Below are positions 1 through 5,037 of a stretch of 5,643 nucleotides of DNA, piece after piece. The notes under the pieces were generated by a model. It was given only the letters and a program-made list of their open reading frames with translations, did no database searches and was not told the origin of the DNA. The stretch spans positions 1-5,643 of the forward strand of contig SMXR01000095.1 of NCBI GenBank assembly GCA_004356215.1, given 5' to 3'. How positions within the stretch are numbered: position 1 is the first letter of the stretch; every line of letters starts with the position of its first letter. The stretch is from Alphaproteobacteria bacterium. GTDB taxonomy: Bacteria; Pseudomonadota; Alphaproteobacteria; Sphingomonadales; SMXR01. A program made the position numbers and the translations under genes.

Positions 1-255
1 GAATCAATCGGGATTGAGAAAATCAGCGCTCAAACAGCAAAGCTTTTGTTTGCCGAGTTGGAAATAATGATGGCCGATGAAAAAAATCATCAAGCGTATT
101 ACGAAGGGGCCTATGAGCGCTTGATCGAAAAAGACGTGGCTTTTTATGCTTTGGATATTTCCGGGTTAAAATGGTCCGAAATTGACACCAAGGAAGATTT
201 CGCCCGAGCCCAAGAAATATTTATTCCCAGGCAGGAAAATTCTGAACCTGGTTAA
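1..255 (+). CDS. C-terminal part of a nucleotidyltransferase-like protein (5' end outside window)
   Basis: An open frame runs from the first base and stops at TAA 253-255, giving the last 84 residues of a protein whose start lies to the left. The tail carries a motif near its end (LKWSEIDTKEDFARAQEIF) that I recognise from sugar-phosphate and phosphocholine nucleotidyltransferases of the NTP_transferase / MobA-like fold. In those enzymes a W-x-E-I-D-x-x-x-D segment sits at the C-terminus and the acidic residues help bind metal and nucleotide. Known enzymes of the group make CDP- or NDP-activated head groups for surface polysaccharide, teichoic acid or phosphonate decoration, in the cytoplasm. 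The catalytic N-terminal part is not visible, so substrate and nucleotide are unknown. G+C is about 42%, clearly below the peptidase and propeller genes to the right. It ends only a few bases before a tRNA 3' fragment, suggesting it belongs to an integrated island. The family call is moderately sure; the precise function is not. Confidence 0.7.
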   Translation, partial: ESIGIEKISAQTAKLLFAELEIMMADEKNHQAYYEGAYERLIEKDVAFYALDISGLKWSEIDTKEDFARAQEIFIPRQENSEPG

Positions 256-273
256 TAGCAAGCCTGAACCGGG
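247..273 (+). repeat. 7-bp inverted repeat spanning the edge of the tRNA fragment
   Basis: CCTGGTT at 247-253 can pair with AACCGGG at 267-273, with one G-T pair, around a 13-base loop. The right arm is the 3' anticodon-stem strand of the tRNA remnant. The left arm is the end of the nucleotidyltransferase gene and includes the first base of its stop codon. Integrase core sites in tRNA genes often use the anticodon stem as paired binding arms, which makes this worth noting, but a loop of 13 rather than 7 bases is a poor fit. It may be chance, or a weak transcript-end hairpin. Confidence 0.35.
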
Positions 274-305
274 GGTCGTGGGTTCAAGTCCCGCCGGGCG
301 CACCA
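264..305 (+). other. 3' fragment of a tRNA gene (Arg-like acceptor), probable attachment-site remnant
   Basis: The stretch reads as the 3' half of a tRNA. Positions 268-272 fit the 3' strand of an anticodon stem and 273-277 (GGGTC) a five-base variable loop. GTGGG 278-282 pairs with CCCGC 290-294 around the seven-base T-loop TTCAAGT (283-289). CGGGCGC 295-301 is the 3' acceptor strand, A302 the discriminator and CCA 303-305 is encoded. The matching 5' acceptor strand (GCGCCCG), D-arm and 5' anticodon strand are absent at the right distance. CGCCCG at 201-206 lies inside conserved coding sequence, too far away and without a D-arm. A GCGCCCG/CGGGCGC acceptor is typical of some bacterial tRNA-Arg genes, but the isotype is a guess. 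Tyrosine integrases that use tRNA genes leave exactly such a displaced 3' end at the far side of the element. A decayed pseudogene is the alternative. Confidence 0.72.
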
Positions 306-308
306 ATC

Positions 309-1139
309 TTAAGTCAAATACTCTTCCAAAGCTTTCTTTTTATGCTTCCAGTCGGGCATGAGTTCGCCCAGAAGCGCCTTGAAACCCTTGCCGTGGTTCA
401 TGTGTTCCAAGTGGCACAGTTCGTGGATAATAACGTAATCCAAAAGCTCGGTTGGCGCGCGCACCAGCTTGATGTTGAGCGTCATCACCCCTTTGGTATG
501 GAGATTGCCCCATTGGCGCTTCATCCAGCGCAGCTTAAGCGATGGTTTTTTATATCCCTTCCCCGCCAGCTTTTCTTCCATCAGCGGAAACAGGGCACTA
601 AGCCGATCCTCGAACAGGGTTTCGGCCTCAGCCTTGTACCAGGCCTTCAGCAGCCGTTCGGTTCGCTGGCGATCGCCGGGATCGGGGGTTGTGATGAAAA
701 ACCCACCGTCTTCAAGGGTGACCCCGCCGCGCCTGGCCCGGGTTAATTTCAGGGGATATTTCTGGCCGATAAAAAGATGTTTTTCACCGTCCTGATAGGT
801 GAGCGGCCGGGTTTTGCGCGCTTTGAATTTTTTCTGGTGGGTTTCAATCCAGCGCGCCTTTTTTGCAATCCAGGCTTCGATCTCGGAAAGCGGCATAGGG
901 CTGGGGGCGCGGACCACAAGGGTGGCATCGCTTTTTACATGCATCGCCAATGTCCGGCGCGCGCTTCGCACCAGATCGTATTCAAAGTCCCCGAAGGTTT
1001 CCTGCGAGACCGTTTTTTCAGTTTTTCTTTTGGTTTTCCAAAACATGCCAGAAATTACTTTACCCAAACCTGGCACCGCTGCAAAGAGGCCATTGACCGG
1101 CTTTCTTTTTAAATGGGTTATGTGTAGACTCTTGGCCAT
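309..1139 (-). CDS. YgjP/DUF45-type zinc metallopeptidase (M48-like)
   Basis: A protein of 276 residues from ATG at 1139. The C-terminal half carries the signature of the YgjP-like (DUF45) metallopeptidases: an RQWGN element at about residues 208-212 in place of the usual R-x-WGS, then the zinc site HELCH at about 239-243 and a third likely ligand in NHGKGF at about 249. The glutamate of HELCH would be the catalytic base. The middle (residues about 50-140) is the family's basic, beta-rich N-terminal domain. No signal peptide is evident, so a cytoplasmic place is likely; the physiological substrate is not established for the family. The stop lies three bases beyond the CCA of the tRNA fragment. 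The start is uncertain. TTG at 1145 is in frame, and ATG at 1046 would give 245 residues, closer to the usual family size, and leave about 118 bases between divergent starts. None of these has a convincing ribosome binding site. Confidence 0.87.
   Translation of the reverse strand: MAKSLHITHLKRKPVNGLFAAVPGLGKVISGMFWKTKRKTEKTVSQETFGDFEYDLVRSARRTLAMHVKSDATLVVRAPSPMPLSEIEAWIAKKARWIETHQKKFKARKTRPLTYQDGEKHLFIGQKYPLKLTRARRGGVTLEDGGFFITTPDPGDRQRTERLLKAWYKAEAETLFEDRLSALFPLMEEKLAGKGYKKPSLKLRWMKRQWGNLHTKGVMTLNIKLVRAPTELLDYVIIHELCHLEHMNHGKGFKALLGELMPDWKHKKKALEEYLT
1093..1123 (+). promoter_or_regulatory. weak candidate promoter for the small exported protein
   Basis: TTGACC at 1093-1098 resembles a -35 box. 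The only -10-like sequence at a usable distance is poor (TTATGT 1118-1123, spacer 19). It lies about 40 bases upstream of the favoured ATG, inside the 5' end of the annotated minus-strand peptidase gene, and would be intergenic if that gene starts at 1046. Position is its main support. Confidence 0.22.
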
Positions 1140-1150
1140 GACCAAAAAAA

Positions 1151-1157
1151 GGAAAGG
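1151..1157 (+). promoter_or_regulatory. ribosome binding site that fixes the 1165 start
   Basis: GGAAAGG lies seven bases before ATG 1165. The in-frame ATG at 1138 has no comparable purine run ahead of it and would put nine mostly charged or polar residues before the signal peptide, so 1165 is preferred. Confidence 0.65.
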
Positions 1158-1164
1158 TCAAATA

Positions 1165-1665
1165 ATGAAAAAAGGTCTTGCTGTATTTTGCCTGCCGGTT
1201 CTTTTTTTTATCGGGTCGGCGACAGCCCAAACTCCGCAGCTTTATGAAAAATTTGAAAATTGGGATGTTTATTTGACGAATACCGCCGCCGGTGAGTTTG
1301 ATGTTTGTATGGCAACCCGGAATTATCCCAATAAAGAGATGCTTATTTTTTATACCGACGGCAATACCTTCACCATGGGCCTCCTCTTGGAACGCTGGCA
1401 GCTGGATGCAACGGAAAGCTACGATGTCAGCATCCAAATTGATAATGGTGCCCCGATCGCTACAAAGGCTTTGGCAGGGGATGATAAAAAATCGGTCTTT
1501 ATAGAATTGGAACTTACCCCCTATATGATGGACTTTGTCCGCGGCACAAATTTTTTCCTGAACACCAAAGCCGGCAGCCTGAAGTTTAATATAACCGGGG
1601 CCGCTTTAGCCCTAAACCGCATGGCCGCGTGCGCGCTTGAGAATATGCCCGAAGAGGCCCCCTGA
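1165..1665 (+). CDS. small exported protein of unrecognised family
   Basis: A 166-residue protein starting at ATG 1165 behind a good ribosome binding site. Residues 1-21 are a classic signal peptide: two lysines, a hydrophobic core, and cleavage predicted after SATA, before Gln22. The mature protein of about 145 residues is therefore periplasmic or secreted. It holds two cysteines (48 and 156) that could form one disulfide. Alternating hydrophobic stretches suggest mainly beta structure, including the segment with FYTDGNTFTMGL. The end, roughly GAALALNRMAAC, resembles the C-terminal pattern of small alphaproteobacterial exported proteins such as the IalB group (a helix-like G-x-x-AL-x-x-L-x-x-C), but the rest does not look like IalB and I do not assign a function. 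G+C is about 47-50%, lower than both neighbours. It is divergent from the peptidase and in the same direction as the propeller genes, which have their own promoter 50 bases beyond its stop. No terminator is visible after it. Confidence 0.85.
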   Translation: MKKGLAVFCLPVLFFIGSATAQTPQLYEKFENWDVYLTNTAAGEFDVCMATRNYPNKEMLIFYTDGNTFTMGLLLERWQLDATESYDVSIQIDNGAPIATKALAGDDKKSVFIELELTPYMMDFVRGTNFFLNTKAGSLKFNITGAALALNRMAACALENMPEEAP

Positions 1666-1716
1666 CTTTACCCTAAAATTTGCCTTAAAAATTATTGCTT
1701 TTGGTATCGTTGAGGT

Positions 1717-1744
1717 TTGACTCTTCGAATTCCCCAGTTATAGT
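1717..1744 (+). promoter_or_regulatory. sigma70-type promoter for the propeller gene pair
   Basis: TTGACT at 1717-1722 matches the -35 consensus at five of six bases and TATAGT at 1739-1744 matches the -10 at five of six, with a 16-base spacer. Transcription would start near 1750-1752, giving a leader of about 37 bases before ATG 1788. It lies in the only real intergenic gap of the region (1666-1787), correctly placed for the following operon. Confidence 0.62.
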
Positions 1745-1746
1745 TT

Positions 1747-1782
1747 CCCCTGACTTAGGAAAGTTTACGTATTCATCAGGGG
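1747..1782 (+). repeat. perfect 7-bp inverted repeat between -10 box and ribosome binding site
   Basis: CCCCTGA at 1747-1753 and TCAGGGG at 1776-1782 are exact inverted copies separated by 22 bases; T1746-G1783 and T1745-A1784 could extend the pairing. The right arm contains most of the ribosome binding site and the left arm overlaps the predicted transcription start. It could be an operator for a dimeric regulator. A hairpin hiding the ribosome binding site is possible only if transcription starts at or before about 1747. Confidence 0.4.
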
Positions 1783-1783
1783 G
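1778..1783 (+). promoter_or_regulatory. ribosome binding site of the first propeller gene
   Basis: AGGGGG lies four bases before ATG 1788. It decides the start: the longer in-frame reading from 1695 would begin at a TTG without such a site, would overlap the promoter, and would bury the signal peptide about 43 residues into the protein. Confidence 0.7.
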
Positions 1784-1787
1784 ACTT

Positions 1788-4700
1788 ATGACCGCTTACC
1801 TTAACCGGGCCCCGGGTCCGGGATTGTTTGTTTTGGCAAGTTTTGTGCTTGCACTTTTTTTCATTTCTCCCGTTGCCACCCACGCGGAGGTAAACGAGAA
1901 TTATTTTGAAGGCCTTGAGTACCGGCTTGTCGGCCCGTTCCGTGGCGGCCGTGTGACCGCAGTTGCCGGCGATCCAGCCAATCCCCTGACGTTTTATATG
2001 GGCGCCACCGGCGGCGGGGTTTGGGTCACCCATAATGCCGGCCAGACCTGGGATAATATTTCCGATGGCCAGATCGGTGTCGGCTCAATCGGCGCCATTG
2101 CCGTTGCCCCAAGCGATTCCAATGTTATTTACATGGGCACCGGTTCTGCCGGTATTCGCGGCGTCTCGGCCTCAGCGGGCGATGGCATGTACCGGTCAAC
2201 CGATGCAGGCCAGACCTGGAGCCATATTGGCCTTCCCGCCTCGCGCCAGATAGCCGCGATCGTTGTTCATCCCAGCAATCCTGACCTGCTTTATGTCGCG
2301 GTCCAGGGATCGTCCTGGGTGCCGACTGAAGAACGCGGTATTTACCGCTCCAGCGATGGTGGCGAGAGTTGGGAGCGGGTTCTTTTTGTAAATGACACCG
2401 CTGGTGCGTCAGACGTGGTCCTGGATATCAACAACCCCCGGGTTTTATATGCATCGATGTGGGATCATGAGCGCGAGCCCTGGCACATTCGCTCTGGCGG
2501 CGATGGCTCTGGCATCCATAAATCCACCGATAGCGGCACCACCTGGGAAAAACTTGGCGGTGGGCTGCCTGATTTTATCGGCAAAAGCGGTGTCGCTGTT
2601 TCCCCGGCAAATTCGGCCCGGGTCTGGGCCGTGGTTGAGGCCGAGGGCGAAGAAGGCGGTCTCTATAGGTCTGACGATGGCGGCAAAAGCTTTACATTGA
2701 TTAACGGCGACCGGCGGCTGCATTCACGGTCGTGGTATTACATGCACGTTTTTGCCGATCCCGGGGATGAAAACACGGTCTATATCATGCATTCGGGGGC
2801 GTTTAAATCGATCGACGGCGGCAAAACCATGGAGGGTTTTGCCGAGGCGGTTCACGGCGATCATCACGCGCTTTGGGTTAATCCCGACGATACCGACATT
2901 ATCATCAACGGCAACGATGGCGGCGCCACGGTCACGCTGGATGGCGGCACCACCTGGTCAACCCAGTACAACCAGCCAACCGCCCAGATCTACCGCGTTA
3001 ATTCCGACCACCAGTACCCTTATGTGATTTACGGCGGCCAGCAGGATAACACCACCGTGGCGATCAATAGCCGCGGCCGCGATGGCGGCATCGGCCCCGA
3101 AGATTTTCACGCCGTGGGCGGCTGCGAAAGCGGTCATGTCGGCTTTGATCCCGATAACGTGCGGTATATTTACGCCGGCTGTTATCTTGGCAATATTTCC
3201 GAATACGATGAAGCGACAGGTACCGAACGTGCCATCAATCTTGACCCGACCTTCGGTTTTGGCGTATCGCCCCGCGACCGAGGTTACCGGTTCAACTGGA
3301 ATGCGCCGATTTTGGTCTCAAGGCACGACACCAGTGTCATTTATTATGCTGGCAATGTTTTGTTCCGTTCCGATGACCGGGCCCAGACCTGGATAGCGAT
3401 CAGCCCCGACTTGACCCGCGATGAAGATGAAAAACAGGGTGCCATGGGCGGCCCGATTACCAACGAGATTACCGAAAATTATAACACTTTACTGGCGGTC
3501 GCTGAATCGCCCCATGATGCGGATGTGATCTGGGCCGGCAGCGATGATGGCCTTATCCACATCACCCGCGATGGCGGCGCCACCTGGGATGATGTCACGC
3601 CGCGGCGGCTTGGCGAAGCGATGATCAATTCCATCGAAGTCTCGCCCCACAATCCCGGCACCGCGTATGTCGCGGTGACCAAGTTCAAGCACAACGACTG
3701 GACCCCTTATATTTACAAGACCACCGATTACGGGCGGCGCTGGACCAATATCGCCGATGGCATCAAGGACACCGCCTTTGTCCGTGTCGTGCGCGAAGAC
3801 CCGGTGCGCGAGGGCCTGCTGTTCGCCGGCACCGAGCTTGGGGTTTTTGTCTCGTTTGACGACGGCGAAAGCTGGCAACCATTCCAGAACAACCTGCCCG
3901 CGGTTCCGGTCACCGATTTGATGATCAACGGCGCAGATCTGGTTCTATCCACCCAGGGCCGTTCGTTCTGGGTCATGGATGACTTCTCGCCGTTGCGCGA
4001 AATTGGCGATATTGATGGGGATTTTCAATTGTTTGCCCCTGAAGTGGCAACATTTTTAAATACTATTTCAAATGTCTCCCCTGATGATGTGCCTAACCCC
4101 GAAGCAGGTGCCAGGGTTGATTTTTATGTCGCCGATGCCGAGGCGGCGGGGCAGCTTACCCTGGAAATTCTTGACGCCGACGGCAACCGCGTACGCGCCT
4201 TTCGCTCAAAGGGTGAAGAGGAAGCCACCGACAAAAATAGTGATGATGAGGATTACGGCGAACTGGAAGTGGCGGATGGCCTTAATAGGTTTATCTGGGA
4301 CTTTACCACCGAGCCGCTGGAAGATTTGGAAGGTTTTTTCTCTTACGCAGCTTTTATCGGCACCCCGAATGTTTTGCCCGGCGAATATACCGTACGGCTG
4401 TCAAACGCAGACAGCTTCCAGGAACAAGTGCTGGTTATCCGTGATGATCCAACGGCCCCGGATACCACCGCCGGGCGCGCTGAAATTGCGGCTATTACGG
4501 CTGATCTGTTGGGCAAAATTAACCAGCTTCACACTTCAATAGCCGACCTTAAGCTGGTGAAAAGCCAGGTCGAGGCGAAAATGGGCCTGAAAGATGATAT
4601 CGATTTTCCTGAAGAGTTAACCGAAGCCGGCAAAACCCTGAGTGAAAATATCGATACCTGGATCAAGACCCTGATCAGCCCTGAACGCAAGTTCTTCCAG

Positions 4701-5036
4701 GATGCCTTGAACTGGCAGGACCAATATCTGGATGATTTGCATATTACCTTTGGCACCTTCCATTCTGCGATCCCGCCGGTAACCCGCACCCATGTCGAGA
4801 AATACGAGGAACTGGTGGCCGGGTGGCCGGAGGTTATTGGCGAACGTGACCGTATCATTTCCGAGGATTTGGGTAATTTTAATGCCCTTTATGCCGACCT
4901 TGACCTGCCCGCGATCCTGATGCCGGGAGAAACCGCTGAGGAAGAGGAAGAAACCACAGAAGAAACTGAAGAAGAAACTGAAGAAGAAACTGAAGAAGAA
5001 ACCACAGAACCAACCAAAGAAGGTGAGGAACAATAA
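1788..5036 (+). CDS. exported Asp-box (BNR) beta-propeller protein, sortilin/VPS10-like, with acidic tail
   Basis: A 1082-residue protein with a signal peptide (residues 1-33, cleavage after ATHA). Eleven Asp-box motifs of the S/T-x-D-x-G-x-T/S-W type lie near residues 81, 137, 188, 246, 295, 341, 383, 528, 593, 645 and 689. Spacing is 42-65 residues, one propeller blade each, except a gap at 390-528 where one or two blades lack the motif. Families with this layout (sortilin N-terminal domain, GH74-like, COG4447) form one or two large propellers and are often labelled glycosyl hydrolase. Asp boxes are structural, so no catalytic activity is implied. The family segment ending the propeller, TQGRSFWVMDD, is at about 722-732. 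Then come an Ig/Fn3-like beta domain (about 745-875), a helical region (about 885-1030) and an acidic Glu/Thr tail (1047-1082). The mature part has two cysteines, 446 and 465. It probably acts in the periplasm or at the surface; ligand unknown. First gene of a pair with the paralogue one base downstream. Confidence 0.93.
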   Translation: MTAYLNRAPGPGLFVLASFVLALFFISPVATHAEVNENYFEGLEYRLVGPFRGGRVTAVAGDPANPLTFYMGATGGGVWVTHNAGQTWDNISDGQIGVGSIGAIAVAPSDSNVIYMGTGSAGIRGVSASAGDGMYRSTDAGQTWSHIGLPASRQIAAIVVHPSNPDLLYVAVQGSSWVPTEERGIYRSSDGGESWERVLFVNDTAGASDVVLDINNPRVLYASMWDHEREPWHIRSGGDGSGIHKSTDSGTTWEKLGGGLPDFIGKSGVAVSPANSARVWAVVEAEGEEGGLYRSDDGGKSFTLINGDRRLHSRSWYYMHVFADPGDENTVYIMHSGAFKSIDGGKTMEGFAEAVHGDHHALWVNPDDTDIIINGNDGGATVTLDGGTTWSTQYNQPTAQIYRVNSDHQYPYVIYGGQQDNTTVAINSRGRDGGIGPEDFHAVGGCESGHVGFDPDNVRYIYAGCYLGNISEYDEATGTERAINLDPTFGFGVSPRDRGYRFNWNAPILVSRHDTSVIYYAGNVLFRSDDRAQTWIAISPDLTRDEDEKQGAMGGPITNEITENYNTLLAVAESPHDADVIWAGSDDGLIHITRDGGATWDDVTPRRLGEAMINSIEVSPHNPGTAYVAVTKFKHNDWTPYIYKTTDYGRRWTNIADGIKDTAFVRVVREDPVREGLLFAGTELGVFVSFDDGESWQPFQNNLPAVPVTDLMINGADLVLSTQGRSFWVMDDFSPLREIGDIDGDFQLFAPEVATFLNTISNVSPDDVPNPEAGARVDFYVADAEAAGQLTLEILDADGNRVRAFRSKGEEEATDKNSDDEDYGELEVADGLNRFIWDFTTEPLEDLEGFFSYAAFIGTPNVLPGEYTVRLSNADSFQEQVLVIRDDPTAPDTTAGRAEIAAITADLLGKINQLHTSIADLKLVKSQVEAKMGLKDDIDFPEELTEAGKTLSENIDTWIKTLISPERKFFQDALNWQDQYLDDLHITFGTFHSAIPPVTRTHVEKYEELVAGWPEVIGERDRIISEDLGNFNALYADLDLPAILMPGETAEEEEETTEETEEETEEETEEETTEPTKEGEEQ
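4959..5002 (+). repeat. 12-base tandem repeat encoding Glu-Glu-Thr-Glu
   Basis: The unit GAAGAAACTGAA occurs three times exactly (4959-4994) followed by eight bases of a fourth copy (4995-5002); degenerate relatives precede and follow it. It encodes residues 1058-1072 of the propeller protein's acidic tail. As the unit is a multiple of three, copy-number change would alter tail length without shifting the frame. Confidence 0.9.
5021..5028 (+). promoter_or_regulatory. ribosome binding site of the second propeller gene, inside the first
   Basis: AGGTGAGG lies nine bases before ATG 5038 and within the last codons of the upstream gene. With one base between stop and start, ribosomes finishing the first gene are placed to begin the second, so coupled translation is likely. 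Confidence 0.65.
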
Positions 5037-5037
5037 A

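Noticed and set aside
200..302. A complete tRNA using CGCCCG at 201-206 as the 5' acceptor strand
   Set aside because: The span would be about 103 bases with no D-arm and an oversized anticodon loop, and the CGCCCG lies within a conserved coding motif of the nucleotidyltransferase tail.
342..1112. Several plus-strand open frames across the peptidase gene
   Set aside because: They are shadows of the minus-strand gene in G+C-rich DNA, with no protein-like features or ribosome binding sites.
799..1164. Long upstream extension of the small exported protein's frame
   Set aside because: This part is antisense to the DUF45 peptidase, would bury a perfect signal peptide in the middle of a protein, and a good ribosome binding site precedes ATG 1165.
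1202..1209. Homopolymer T runs in both signal-peptide regions (also 1855-1861) as phase-variation switches
   Set aside because: Runs of seven to eight T are common where phenylalanine codons cluster in signal peptides; both frames are intact and nothing else suggests switching.
1666..1716. Possible terminator after the small exported protein
   Set aside because: Only a weak all-AT five-base pairing is present, with no G+C-rich stem followed by a T run.
1788..5036. Reading the BNR protein as an active sialidase or GH74 glycosidase
   Set aside because: Asp boxes are structural and no catalytic arginine triad or acid pair could be recognised; the hydrolase label is inherited annotation.
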